Shown: positions 25,459-34,381 of the stretch, piece by piece
Layout of the letters: each line of letters opens with the position of its first letter
Position numbering within the stretch: position 1 is the stretch's first letter
Source of the DNA: Streptomyces sp. NBC_00390
GTDB lineage: Bacteria > Actinomycetota > Actinomycetes > Streptomycetales > Streptomycetaceae
Reading direction: 5' to 3'
Assembly (NCBI RefSeq): GCF_036057275.1
Contig: NZ_CP107945.1
Span: forward strand, 4,216,001 to 4,280,000
DNA: 64,000 nt
Position numbers and translations under genes: made by a program
Notes under the pieces: model-generated
Seen by the model: the letters and a program-made list of their open reading frames with translations, nothing else
Database searches by the model: none
What the model was told of the DNA's origin: nothing

Positions 25459-27234
25459 ATGACCATGTCGGACGCACGCACGCCTGCCTCGACGCAGAAC
25501 GACGAGGCAGGGAAGTCCATCGGCTGGCACAAGGGATACGTCGAGGGCTCACGCCCCGACCTCCGGGTGCCGGTGCGCAAGGTGCACCTCACCAACGGCA
25601 GCGACGTGACGCTGTACGACACGTCCGGCCCGTACACGGATCCGGCGGTCGCGACCGACGTCCGTCGTGGACTTGCCCCGCTGCGCGAGAACTGGATCGT
25701 CGGCCGCGGCGACACCGAGGAGTACACGGGCCGCCCTGTGCGCCCTGAGGACGACGGGCTCAAGCACACCTCGCCGCGCGGGGGACTGCGCAATCTCGAC
25801 GCGGTCTTCCCGGGCCGACCGCGGCAGCCGCGCCGGGGCCGCAACGGGCAGGCGGTCACCCAACTCGCGTACGCCCGCCGGGGCGAGATCACACCCGAGA
25901 TGGAGTACGTCGCCATCCGCGAGAACGTGTCGCCCGAGGTGGTGCGCGAGGAGATCGCCGCCGGCCGGGCCGTACTTCCCGCGAATGTGAACCATCCCGA
26001 GATCGAGCCGATGATCATCGGTAAGCGGTTCCTGGTGAAGGTCAACGCCAACATCGGAAACTCCGCGGTCACCTCCTCCATCGAAGAGGAGGTGGAGAAG
26101 ATGACCTGGGCGACGCGCTGGGGCGCGGACACGGTGATGGACCTGTCCACGGGGCGCAACATCCACACGACGCGGGAGTGGGTGCTGCGCAACTCCCCTG
26201 TCCCGATCGGCACGGTGCCGCTCTACCAGGCCCTCGAAAAGGTCGACGGCAGGGCCGAGGAGCTGACCTGGGAGATCTACAAGGACACCGTCATCGAGCA
26301 GGCCGAACAGGGCGTCGACTACATGACGGTCCACGCGGGCGTGCTGCTGCGCTACGTGCCCCTGACCGCGCGCCGCAAGACCGGCATCGTCTCGCGCGGC
26401 GGCTCGATCATGGCGGCCTGGTGCCTGGCGCACCACAAGGAGTCGTTCCTGTACGAGAACTTCGAGGAGCTGTGCGAGATCCTCGCCTCGTACGACGTCA
26501 CCTACTCCCTCGGGGACGGGCTGCGCCCCGGCTCGATCGCCGACGCCAACGACGAGGCGCAGTTCGCGGAGTTGAGGACGCTCGGTGAGTTGAACTCGAT
26601 CGCCAAGCGCCACAACGTCCAGACGATGATCGAGGGCCCAGGGCATGTCCCCATGCACAAGATCAAGGAGAACATCGACCTCCAGCAGGAGATCTGCGAA
26701 GAGGCCCCCTTCTACACCCTGGGGCCGCTGACCACAGATGTGGCGCCCGCCTACGACCACATCACCTCCGGAATCGGCGCGGCGATGATCGCCTGGTGGG
26801 GCACCGCGATGCTCTGCTACGTCACGCCCAAGGAGCACCTCGGGCTGCCCAACCGTGACGACGTCAAGACCGGTGTCATCACGTACAAGATCGCCGCGCA
26901 TGCGGCGGACCTGGCCAAGGGGCACCCGGGGGCCCAGGAATGGGACGACGCGCTGTCGGACGCCCGGTTCGAGTTCCGCTGGGAGGACCAGTTCAACCTG
27001 GCCCTCGACCCGGACACGGCACGGGAGTTCCATGACGAGACGCTGCCGGCCGAACCGGCCAAGACCGCGCACTTCTGTTCCATGTGCGGTCCGAAGTTCT
27101 GCTCGATGAAGATCTCGCAGGACATCCGGCGCGAGCACGGCGGCACGCCGGAGGACATCGAGGCCGGGATGGCGGAGAAGTCCAAGCAGTTCGCCGCCGC
27201 AGGCAACCGCGTGTACCTGCCGCTCGCGGACTGA
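25459..27234 (+). CDS. thiC: Phosphomethylpyrimidine synthase ThiC
   Basis: ThiC is the radical-SAM enzyme that converts aminoimidazole ribotide to hydroxymethylpyrimidine phosphate for thiamine synthesis. The 591-aa protein contains MIIGKRFLVKVNANIGNSAV, the long TIM-barrel segments (GPGHVPMHKIKENIDLQ; TSGIGAAMIAWWGTAMLCYVTPKEHLGLP) and the C-terminal cluster motif CSMCGPKFC (C-x2-C-x4-C) that binds a 4Fe-4S cluster. Length is normal. It is preceded by a TPP riboswitch, so thiamine pyrophosphate should repress it. Confidence 0.98.
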   Translation: MTMSDARTPASTQNDEAGKSIGWHKGYVEGSRPDLRVPVRKVHLTNGSDVTLYDTSGPYTDPAVATDVRRGLAPLRENWIVGRGDTEEYTGRPVRPEDDGLKHTSPRGGLRNLDAVFPGRPRQPRRGRNGQAVTQLAYARRGEITPEMEYVAIRENVSPEVVREEIAAGRAVLPANVNHPEIEPMIIGKRFLVKVNANIGNSAVTSSIEEEVEKMTWATRWGADTVMDLSTGRNIHTTREWVLRNSPVPIGTVPLYQALEKVDGRAEELTWEIYKDTVIEQAEQGVDYMTVHAGVLLRYVPLTARRKTGIVSRGGSIMAAWCLAHHKESFLYENFEELCEILASYDVTYSLGDGLRPGSIADANDEAQFAELRTLGELNSIAKRHNVQTMIEGPGHVPMHKIKENIDLQQEICEEAPFYTLGPLTTDVAPAYDHITSGIGAAMIAWWGTAMLCYVTPKEHLGLPNRDDVKTGVITYKIAAHAADLAKGHPGAQEWDDALSDARFEFRWEDQFNLALDPDTAREFHDETLPAEPAKTAHFCSMCGPKFCSMKISQDIRREHGGTPEDIEAGMAEKSKQFAAAGNRVYLPLAD

Positions 27235-27751
27235 TCTGTCCCGCCCTCCGGCTGCTGTCAGACGGCACCGCTACCGTTCCTACCTGCACCCGATGGGTTG
27301 GGCGGTAGCGGGGTGTGCGGGGCGGGATGATCGTCGAGGTGAGGTGTTCTGAGCGGTACCGCTTTCGGCATCCTGACGGAGCGCCTGCTCGATGAAGATC
27401 AGCAGAAGCATCACTGAGCAGTTTGCCCCTGACCTGCTGCCGTACAGGGCAACCGGCTCAACGTCCCAATTGGGGACTGATTTTCTGACATCTCAGTGTC
27501 TCCCGGTCACATGCCCCCGGTTCTGGTTGGCCTCGGAGGCGCGGGCCAATTATTTCTGGGCACTTATCGGCGCTTCGGTTCAGCGACTGTGCACAGCAAC
27601 ACGAAGACCGGACCACCTCTCGGCCTGGACAGCTACGAGGTGGTCCGGTCAGGCGGTCCCTGTTCAGGACCCGGTGCCCGATGGACACCGGTGGCGGTCA
27701 TCCGTGGGCCCGCATGCGGATAGCTCAGGGGCTATGCCGTAGTGCTACTGA
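27235..27751. other. thiC downstream intergenic region
   Basis: This 517-bp gap lies between convergent genes. A nested stem follows thiC directly: TCCCGCCC (27239-27246) / GGGCGGGA (27320-27327) enclosing CCGCTACCG (27268-27276) / CGGTAGCGG (27303-27311). The middle is lower in GC, and short frames (for example 27392-27742) lack coding bias. No gene is called. Confidence 0.5.
27606..27650. terminator. Bidirectional terminator-like hairpin
   Basis: A perfect 14-bp stem GACCGGACCACCTC (27606-27619) / GAGGTGGTCCGGTC (27637-27650) with a 17-nt loop lies between convergent thiC and the lipoprotein gene. No U-run follows, so a structured RNA or a regulator site is not excluded. Confidence 0.5.
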
Positions 27752-28270
27752 TCACGTCTTCTTCGGGAGTTGCTTTTTCTCGGCGTAGTAGGCGTACGCG
27801 AAACTTCCGTTGTCGGAGCCGCTTACAGTGGCGTCGAAGCTGACGGGGCCGGGTTTGGATACGTCAATGCTTCGCTGAAAAATGGAGCCGTCACATGCCT
27901 GAGTGTCCGCGACTGGTGGCAATTCCTTATTACCGACAGAGAACTTCAGTGAGATCTTCGATTTACCAGTGCACGTGAACGCGAATGTCACGCTCAGCAC
28001 ACCTTCAGGAGTGCGGGGATGGGTGTTCCCGAACCGCGTTTTCAGCCGGCCGGAGCCACTGCCGAGAGACTCTCTGGCGACGAATGCTTGCTCCAGGACA
28101 GCCGCAAGATCAGTGTTCTTCCCCGGTGCAGTTGAAGCGGACCCGGTCGCACTCGGGCTCTGCGAAGGTGAGCCGGACCGCTCGGTTGGGCTGCATGCCG
28201 CGGCGCAGAGCACTGCGGTGGCCACGAGGCAAAGCACTGCCCTCTGATTCGCTCCGCTGGCCCGGCTCAT
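27752..28270 (-). CDS. Putative secreted lipoprotein of unknown function
   Basis: This 172-aa protein has a hydrophobic signal (RAVLCLVATAVLCAAAC) with C26 as a probable lipidation site, although the residue at -3 is Ala instead of the typical Leu. A Ser/Pro/Thr-rich linker follows, then a beta-rich domain with two cysteines (TFAFTCTGK and DTQACDG). I start at the ATG at 28270, overlapping the stop of the upstream gene by 4 nt (ATGA); the longer frame is antisense noise. GC is lower than in flanking genes. No family recognised. Confidence 0.7.
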   Translation of the reverse strand: MSRASGANQRAVLCLVATAVLCAAACSPTERSGSPSQSPSATGSASTAPGKNTDLAAVLEQAFVARESLGSGSGRLKTRFGNTHPRTPEGVLSVTFAFTCTGKSKISLKFSVGNKELPPVADTQACDGSIFQRSIDVSKPGPVSFDATVSGSDNGSFAYAYYAEKKQLPKKT

Positions 28271-28932
28271 GAGTTCTGCCGCCCGATCGACATGTCCCCC
28301 TTGCGGGGAGCCTTGATGACGATGGTCTTCTTCTTCACAGTGCAAGGCGGAGCGATCCATGTCTTCACAGTCGTAAGCTTCCAGCCCACCTGACCGAGGA
28401 CAGCGCGGTATCCCTTTTTCGTGCCGTTCGTGTCGGCAACGGTCTGGGTCCCGGTCCATGTCCACGAGTTGCTGATCTTGGTGTCGATGCTGAGCTTGGC
28501 CTTGGCCAGGATGATCTTTGCCTCGAACTCGGCGCTGGCGCCAATGTCCCACGTAAAGGTGTGACTTCCGGTCACGGTCCACGTAACCGTCTGACGCGGC
28601 AATAGCCACGTCGATTGCGGCTCGTCCTTGTCCGCCATGAAGTACGGCGTCCCCTTGACGGTGTATTTCGGCTTGTCGTTCACCTCCGGACAGGCCATCG
28701 GGCTCTTGTCACCCCCCGTGCCCGGATTCGACTGATTCGGCCCGTCCCCCTCGAACGAGAAATCGACCGTGCCATTGGCCCCAATGACACGGCCGTCATC
28801 CAGAACGATTTTCGCGTCCTCGGCCGGAAGGGGCTCATCCAACGGAGAAGCGACGCCCGCTCCGGCCCCTGCCAGCAGCATGACTCCAGCGGTGAAGAGA
28901 GGTATTGCAGTGCGCACTACAGCGCGGTCCAT
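28267..28932 (-). CDS. Secreted hypothetical protein
   Basis: This 221-aa protein has an N-terminal signal peptide (MDRAVVRTAIPLFTAGVMLLAGAGAGVAS, cut near residue 29). The mature part is rich in Thr, Trp and Lys (TWLLPRQTVTWTVTGSHTFTW; ISNSWTWTGTQTV), suggesting an exported beta-sandwich, with cysteines near residues 81 and 198 that could pair. It is cotranscribed and overlapped with the downstream lipoprotein gene. Base composition is less GC-rich than neighbours, consistent with acquisition. I do not recognise the family. Confidence 0.68.
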   Translation of the reverse strand: MDRAVVRTAIPLFTAGVMLLAGAGAGVASPLDEPLPAEDAKIVLDDGRVIGANGTVDFSFEGDGPNQSNPGTGGDKSPMACPEVNDKPKYTVKGTPYFMADKDEPQSTWLLPRQTVTWTVTGSHTFTWDIGASAEFEAKIILAKAKLSIDTKISNSWTWTGTQTVADTNGTKKGYRAVLGQVGWKLTTVKTWIAPPCTVKKKTIVIKAPRKGDMSIGRQNS

Positions 28933-29397
28933 TGTGCCCCGATTCGATACGTATTATGGGGCGACTCTTGGTCAGGGAGTCGCAGGCAGGCCACCTTGGA
29001 TTTAATGCCCATTGGGTGACGTGCGCACGCCATTTCTATCGGAGGGAGGGCTTGAATTTCGCAACGGGAAGTGACGTGGGTCACGCTGATTTAATTTGAG
29101 GTTGGCGATTAAACAAGAATCTCATTCCGTGTGCCGAGTGGAAGACTCAAAGAAACCTCAAATATCGACAATAAGTCGCGCAAGGATAAGCGCGGGCGAG
29201 ACCTGAATGATTGACTTCATCGTGCGTCGAGGGATTATGGCTGCCTCTCGGCGTCTCCCGGCACACACGCCCCGGTTACCTCGGCGGCCCCGGGGGCGTA
29301 CGCCTGTGACTGCTCGATCTCCGCCATCAACAGCCGCAGAGTCAGGGAGTGCTTTCAGGGGCAAGGCGTCCAGCGCGGACTGACGGGGCATTCGGCG

Positions 29398-29429
29398 GTG
29401 TCCCGGGCCCGGATCCTGGCCCGGGACAC
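29398..29429. terminator. GC hairpin A upstream of the Nudix-like gene
   Basis: A 12-bp perfect stem GTGTCCCGGGCC (29398-29409) / GGCCCGGGACAC (29418-29429) with an 8-nt loop. It is the first of two tandem hairpins 47 bp apart. Confidence 0.5.
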
Positions 29430-29476
29430 CGGCTGCCCGTTCGTCGGGTCCGGCCTCACCGGTCCGTACTCGCTGA

Positions 29477-29508
29477 CCGTCCGGCCCGTTGGCGGACGGG
29501 CCGGACGG
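29477..29508. terminator. GC hairpin B upstream of the Nudix-like gene
   Basis: A 12-bp perfect stem CCGTCCGGCCCG (29477-29488) / CGGGCCGGACGG (29497-29508) with an 8-nt loop, ending 31 bp before the Nudix-like start. It has the same geometry as hairpin A. Confidence 0.5.
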
Positions 29509-29539
29509 CAGGTGATCACTCCCGGCTACGCTGCGGGGC

Positions 29540-30646
29540 ATGGTCGGAATAGACGTCGCCAACGGAGTGGTCGGAGCCGTGCTCGGCATCGTCTTCGCGA
29601 CCTTGTTCCAACAGCCTTTGCAGGACGCGTGGTTCAAGGTACGCAGGCGGTCCACGAGAGCGGTACGGCGCCTGAGGTCCCGGGGTGAGGATTCCGGTCC
29701 GTCGTGGACGACCTTCTCCCTGGGGCCGCTGCACACCCCCGCCCTGATCGTGGAGGGGGACGGCGAGTCGACGATCGGCGCCGAGGCGGTCCACATCCAG
29801 GTGGTGGACGAAGAGGTCGACCTGCCGCCGGACATGGCCGGCTGGCGAAACGAGATCGAGGCCGAGAGCGCTCGGCTCCAGGCCGAGAACGGGACGCCCG
29901 TCTGGAACGGTCAGCGCTACGCCGTGGAGGCGCTCGACGTCTCGCGGACCGCCCTCGAGGAGCAGCCGGAGGTCCATCTGCGGCTGCGGCCGACGGATTA
30001 CTACACGTTCCTCGCGGCCCAGCAGCTCGACCGCCGGCTGCCCGACGGTGCCACACCGCGGTCCCGGTACCTCGATCCCGACGACCCGCTGAAGGCACCG
30101 GCCTTCCTGCAGTGCAGCTTCGCCGTGAACATCGCCGTGGTGACCGCGGACGACATGCTGGTGGTCACCAGACGGAGCGATCGGGTGCGTATGGCGCCCG
30201 GCGTGTGGAACTCCTCGGTGAACGAGGGCCTGGCCCGGCACATCGACTCGTCCGGCAGGAATGCGCCGGATCTGTACGCGGTCGCGCGCCGCGGCATGCG
30301 CGAGGAGATGTCCCTGGAGACCAACGAGTACTCTCTCGCCCTTCTCGCCTTCGTCCTGGACTCCGAGCGGCGCCACTGGAGCGCTCATTTCTCCGCGCGC
30401 CTCAAGACGCTGACCCGCGACGACCTCCGCGCGCGGATGAGCAGAGGCGTCGCCGACAGGTGGGAGCACCAGACGATCGACTACGTTCCCTTCCGCCCCG
30501 CGGACGTTGCCCGCTACCTGCTCCGAGCCGACCGCGTCCACCGGTGGGCACCGCTGGCTCCCGCGTTGTTCCATCTGGCCCTGGTCGATGCCCATGGCCG
30601 TGCATCGGTGGAGCGTGCCGAGGCCCAGGTCGTCCGGCGTCTGTGA
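29540..30646 (+). CDS. Membrane-anchored Nudix-like protein
   Basis: This 368-aa protein opens with a single hydrophobic helix (IDVANGVVGAVLGIVFATLF) and a basic stretch, then a middle domain with VVTADDMLVVTRRSDRVRMAPGVWNSSVNEGLARHIDSSG... LYAVARRGMREEMSLET, which looks like a Nudix hydrolase core: the REEM helix is kept but the leading G-x5-E is poorly matched and interrupted by an insertion. It may be a divergent or inactive Nudix protein. The ATG at 29540 lies 31 bp after hairpin B. Function unknown. Confidence 0.68.
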   Translation: MVGIDVANGVVGAVLGIVFATLFQQPLQDAWFKVRRRSTRAVRRLRSRGEDSGPSWTTFSLGPLHTPALIVEGDGESTIGAEAVHIQVVDEEVDLPPDMAGWRNEIEAESARLQAENGTPVWNGQRYAVEALDVSRTALEEQPEVHLRLRPTDYYTFLAAQQLDRRLPDGATPRSRYLDPDDPLKAPAFLQCSFAVNIAVVTADDMLVVTRRSDRVRMAPGVWNSSVNEGLARHIDSSGRNAPDLYAVARRGMREEMSLETNEYSLALLAFVLDSERRHWSAHFSARLKTLTRDDLRARMSRGVADRWEHQTIDYVPFRPADVARYLLRADRVHRWAPLAPALFHLALVDAHGRASVERAEAQVVRRL

Positions 30647-30674
30647 GGACAGCCGCGGGACCTGGCCGCTCCGG

Positions 30675-31493
30675 TCACTCCGGCTGGTGCTCGGGGCCGC
30701 CGAAGTCGGGACTGGTGAAGTCCGGGCTGGTGAAGGTCGGCCGCTGTCTTGTGGTCGACCCCTCGCTGGGGCTGGAGAAGTCCGGACCGCTGTAGCCGAC
30801 CTTGGGCATACGGCTCACCGGTCGCGGCGGTTCGCTCGAGGCCGGGTCGGCACTCGGGTCTGCGAGTGCGGCCCGCAGGAAGGGCAGGATCCCCCGTTCC
30901 AGCAGGGCATGGCGCCAGGCTTCCTTGGCACGGGCGACCTCGTCGGGCAGCTCGCCGGTCGATTCCTCGGCCACGACCTGGGTGGCGCCGTTGCGCAGGG
31001 CCGTCAGCAGCAGTCCCACAGCGGCGACCAGGATGGCTGCCGCGGTGAGCGCCCCGAAGAACCAGCCGGCGGTGAGCAGGGTGTCGGCGAAGGAAGGGGT
31101 CGGGCTCAGCATTTTCAGGATGTATCCGACGAGCAGGAAGATCAGCGCGGCGGTGCCCGCGAGCACCGGTGCCAGAACGGCGATCACGGCGCCGAAGCCC
31201 GCGCCGTCCTCGGAGGCGTCCGCGCCGGGTGCGAGTACGGAGTTGCGTACGGGTGTGGCCGCCGCAGGGGTGCGCATTTCCCTGCGGACCTTTACGTAGT
31301 GCTCGTATTCGGCGGCGGCCGACGTGGTTATCAGGGCCGTCGCGTTCAGGGCCATGGTGCGCAGTTGCTCGGTGTTGAGGCGCAGCCCGACGGCTGCGAG
31401 GTCCGGACGTTCATGGGCGTTGCGCAGCGCGTCGTTGAGGACCCGCTCGTATTCGGCGCGGTCCTCGGTCAGCAGGTGCGGAGCGCTGTTCAT
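30675..31493 (-). CDS. Hypothetical two-TM membrane protein
   Basis: This 272-aa protein has an N-terminal charged helical part (EDRAEYERVLNDALRNAHERPDLAAVGLRLNTEQLRTMALNATALI), two close TM helices (FGAVIAVLAPVLAGTAALIFLLVGYIL; GWFFGALTAAAILVAAVGLLLTAL) and a disordered Pro/Ser tail with a repeated TSPDF/GPDF motif (YSGPDFSS, FTSPDFTSPDFGGP). I choose ATG 31493, which has GGGGG six nt upstream; ATG 31499 is possible. It is convergent with the Nudix-like gene. No family recognised. Confidence 0.72.
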   Translation of the reverse strand: MNSAPHLLTEDRAEYERVLNDALRNAHERPDLAAVGLRLNTEQLRTMALNATALITTSAAAEYEHYVKVRREMRTPAAATPVRNSVLAPGADASEDGAGFGAVIAVLAPVLAGTAALIFLLVGYILKMLSPTPSFADTLLTAGWFFGALTAAAILVAAVGLLLTALRNGATQVVAEESTGELPDEVARAKEAWRHALLERGILPFLRAALADPSADPASSEPPRPVSRMPKVGYSGPDFSSPSEGSTTRQRPTFTSPDFTSPDFGGPEHQPE

Positions 31494-31648
31494 GTGCATC
31501 CCCCGATGCTCCGTAGGGCCCGGACTTCCCGCATGTGCAGGGCTGCAGGGCGGAAACGGAGGAGAGTCTGCTCTGGATAAGCCGATGGTAGAGCGGTTAT
31601 GGCGCAACGTGACAGGGGGTTTCCATAAATCGCCTGTCCCCGGTCGGC

Positions 31649-32722
31649 TCAGCCTTGCAGGGGGAGTTGCACGACAAGGAGTTTTCCGGCCATGGTCACG
31701 CCGCCGTCCATGGCGATCGCCAGCCCGTCGGCGTACACATGCGGGCCCTCGACGACCGGGCGCTCGCCGTCCTCGCCGTCCTCGGTGCCGACCTCGCCCA
31801 GCAGATAGGGAATCGGGCTGTGTCCGTGCACCACACGCCCGCCGCCGTAGGTGGACAGCAGCTCGCGTACGGCCTGCGGGCCGGAGTCGTCACGGAAGGC
31901 GAAGCGCTTGGTGAACTTGCGGAACAGGTCCCAGCACTCGTCCGCGTCGTTGCGGGTGAGGATCGCGTGCACGGTGTCGTTGACGTCCGTGATGGTGGAG
32001 CCGTAGTCGAGGTAGGCGGTCGTGTCGGAGTGCAGCAGCAGGTGGCCGTCCTCCTCGACGACGGCATCGAGCCGCGCCATCCACTGCAGGTGCACTTCCT
32101 GCAGCCGGTCCATGTCGGCCTTCTGGCCGCCGTTGAGGAGCCAGGCGGCCTGGAAGGTGGCGGTGCCGGCACCGGAGTTCACGGGCGTGTCGCCGAAGCG
32201 CTTGGCGCCCAGCAGCAGCAGCTCGTGGTTGCCCATCAGCGCCTTGCAGTAGCCGCCGGCGGCCGCGGCCTCGGCGGACAGCCGCATGACGAGGTCGATG
32301 ACGCCGATACCGTCGGGGCCCCGGTCGGTGAAGTCGCCGAGGAACCAGAGCCGGGTGTTTCCGGCGGCCCAGCGGCCTTCGGCGTCGATGAGCCCCTGCT
32401 CGGTCAGTGCGGCGACGAGTTCGTCGAGGTAGCCGTGGACGTCGCCGACGACATAGAGCGGGCCGAGACCCTCGGGCTTGGGCTGCGCGTCGGGGTCGAC
32501 CTGGACCTGGACGGTGTCGCCGGGGCCGCCGCGGCCGATGACCGGGAGGTCGCGGGCCGTGGGGGTGTAGCCCTCGGGCGGTTCGCCCTCCGGGAAGGCG
32601 TTTCCGGGATGGCTGGAGTTCATCGGGTCCGACTGCACGGGTACCTGCGCGTACGGCGGGACGCGGAAATCGCGCAACGTCGCCGTCCGCACCACGGGTC
32701 CTTGACCGGCCCCCTGAGTCAT
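31649..32722 (-). CDS. Metallophosphoesterase (PPP-type)
   Basis: This is a dinuclear-metal phosphoesterase of the PPP/calcineurin fold, 357 aa. The signature motifs are all present in order: GDVHG (about residue 93), GDFTDRGPD (about 130), GNHE (about 170) and late His motifs (LLHSD; VVHGHSPIPYLL). An N-terminal disordered stretch of about 80 residues rich in Pro/Glu precedes the domain. The ATG at 32722 follows GGAGGGG. It may be a protein phosphatase or a diadenosine tetraphosphatase-like enzyme; substrate unknown. Confidence 0.9.
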   Translation of the reverse strand: MTQGAGQGPVVRTATLRDFRVPPYAQVPVQSDPMNSSHPGNAFPEGEPPEGYTPTARDLPVIGRGGPGDTVQVQVDPDAQPKPEGLGPLYVVGDVHGYLDELVAALTEQGLIDAEGRWAAGNTRLWFLGDFTDRGPDGIGVIDLVMRLSAEAAAAGGYCKALMGNHELLLLGAKRFGDTPVNSGAGTATFQAAWLLNGGQKADMDRLQEVHLQWMARLDAVVEEDGHLLLHSDTTAYLDYGSTITDVNDTVHAILTRNDADECWDLFRKFTKRFAFRDDSGPQAVRELLSTYGGGRVVHGHSPIPYLLGEVGTEDGEDGERPVVEGPHVYADGLAIAMDGGVTMAGKLLVVQLPLQG

Positions 32723-32896
32723 CGACCCCTCCACCACAGTCGCGCCGCCGTTCACCTTTCGGCCCAGCCTGGTCGGGGTGGTCCGTGGTGTCGTTCGCCC
32801 ATCATAGGAATGAGCCCGGCGCTGTGTGACGCACCAGGGGTGGTGAATCCTTGTGCACCCCTGGTTCTCTGACCGTTTCGTCCCAATTGGGAAGCT

Positions 32897-34009
32897 CTAG
32901 TCCTTCGCTGGTGAACGTGGGGCGCTCACGGTTGTTCGCGGAGGGCGGCGCTGCGACGAGGTCCGGACGATCAGCTCGGTCGGTATCACCTGCTCGATCG
33001 GCCGGTCCTCGTTGATTCCCTCGATCGCGTCGATCAGTAACTGGACGACCGCTGTCCCGATCCGGCGTGGTTTGAGCGAGAGCGTGGTGATCGGCGGCTC
33101 GGTGGTGGCGTACACGGTCGACTCGCTGCAGCACACGAGCAGCAGATCGTCGGGGACACGCAGGCCGTACCTGCGGGCGGCGGCCAGCAGATCGGTCCCG
33201 TTGGGGTCGAAGAGTCCGTAGACGGCGTCGGGCCGGTCGGGGCGGGCGAGCAGCCGGTCGGCGGCCACGGCGCCCGCGCACGGATCATGGGCGGGGTAGG
33301 ACTCGTACACCGGGTCCTGTCCGACGCGCTCGCACCAGCTGAGATAGGCGGTCGTCGACAGGCGGGTGTAGGTGTCGGTGGTGGTGCCGGTGAGCAGGCC
33401 GATCCGGCGGGCGCCCGCGGCGGCGAGATGGTCCAGCAGATCGAGTACGGCGGCTTCGTGGTCGTTGTCGACCCAGGCGGTGACCGGGAGGGTGCCGGCG
33501 GGGCGTCCGTCGGAGACGACGGGCAGGCCCTGGCGGACCAGTTCGGTGACGACCGGGTCGTGATCGGAGGGATCGATGACGACGGTGCCGTCGAGGGCGA
33601 CGTTCGACCAGACGTCATGGCGTGAGGTGGCGGGCAGGATGACGAGGGCGTAGCCGCGGGCGAGCGCGGCCGAGGTCGCGGCTCTGGCCATCTCGGCGAA
33701 GTAGGCGAATTCGGTGAAGGTGAAAGGTTCATCCCCGTAGGTCGTCACCGTCAGGCCGATCAGGCCCGACTTGCCGGTACGGAGGGTGCGGGCGGCGGCC
33801 GAGGGGCGATAGCCCAGTCTGTCGGCGACCTCACGGACATGCCGACGGGTGGCGTCCGGGAGCCGGCCTTTCCCGTTGAGTGCGTCGGAGACGGTCGTGA
33901 TGGAGACCCCGGCTGCGGCGGCCACGTCCCTGATGCCCGCCCGGCCGCGCCGACTGCCCCGGCGGGATGTGTCCGTCCGGCTCACCTGATGCTTCCCTGC
34001 TGCTGTCAT
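32897..34009 (-). CDS. LacI family transcriptional regulator
   Basis: This 370-aa regulator has the LacI HTH and hinge (IRDVAAAAGVSITTVSDALNGKGRLPDATRRHVREVADRLGYRPSAAARTLRTG) after a basic N-terminal extension of about 24 residues, and a periplasmic-binding-like effector domain (VVIDPSDHDPVVTELVRQGLPVVSDGRP...). It is divergent from the hisC-type gene over 372 bp. No sugar transporter is adjacent, so the ligand is open. The start at ATG 34009 is the longest convincing one. Confidence 0.92.
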   Translation of the reverse strand: MTAAGKHQVSRTDTSRRGSRRGRAGIRDVAAAAGVSITTVSDALNGKGRLPDATRRHVREVADRLGYRPSAAARTLRTGKSGLIGLTVTTYGDEPFTFTEFAYFAEMARAATSAALARGYALVILPATSRHDVWSNVALDGTVVIDPSDHDPVVTELVRQGLPVVSDGRPAGTLPVTAWVDNDHEAAVLDLLDHLAAAGARRIGLLTGTTTDTYTRLSTTAYLSWCERVGQDPVYESYPAHDPCAGAVAADRLLARPDRPDAVYGLFDPNGTDLLAAARRYGLRVPDDLLLVCCSESTVYATTEPPITTLSLKPRRIGTAVVQLLIDAIEGINEDRPIEQVIPTELIVRTSSQRRPPRTTVSAPRSPAKD

Positions 34010-34381
34010 GGCGAGCCGATAGTAGGGCTCGCGTGGGTGGTAGAGCCGGTCGCATATTCACTCGTAGGCAGGCACGTTTTTGCATGATCATCAGTGGTCA
34101 AGAGCCAATAAAGCAAAGGGAGTTGGCGGTTGTCGACACGCTGTCTCCGGTGTCGGGCCGTGTGGGCCTGTCGAAGGGGTCAGGTTGCGAAGAGGTCTCA
34201 ACTCACCATTACGAGGGATGCGCGCTACGGCGCGAGCCACCGGCGCGCGCTATGGCCCAGCGCTCCCCCCCTTCCTTGGCGGCGCCCATTCGCAGCGGCC
34301 CGGAATCCTCATAAGGTGAGCAGTATTGGTGAGCGGTACCGATGTGTACGGCCCGAGGTCGACGGTCAAGGAGGACCTGCG
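34010..34381. other. LacI-hisC divergent promoter region
   Basis: These 372 bp contain the promoters of both divergent genes. The AT-rich stretch near 34060-34120 (CACGTTTTTGCATGATCATC; ATGATCAT is a small palindrome) is the most operator-like part. AAGGAGG at 34367-34373 is the hisC ribosome binding site. No gene seen. Confidence 0.5.

Larger units (their letters stand above)
28933..29539. other. Gene-poor, lower-GC intergenic region
   Basis: These 607 bp contain no credible gene. The left half is AT-rich for this genome (promoter of the secreted-protein operon). A 10-bp inverted repeat ATTTGAGGTT (29094-29103) / AACCTCAAAT (29154-29163) is present, and the right part holds two strong GC hairpins listed separately. 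Short frames around 29349-29688 look like partial coding but have no start or family. Confidence 0.5.

Noticed and set aside
27392..27742. A 116-codon plus-strand frame after thiC
   Set aside because: Poor codon bias, no ribosome binding site, and it includes the 14-bp hairpin arms.
27963..27980. parS-like CACGTGAA sequence (GTGCACGTGAACG)
   Set aside because: Only about 10 of 14 positions match; all accepted parS sites here are exact.
29094..29163. 10-bp inverted repeat ATTTGAGGTT/AACCTCAAAT as possible insertion-sequence ends
   Set aside because: There is no transposase or target duplication between or around the arms, and one short repeat in an AT-richer gap is weak evidence.
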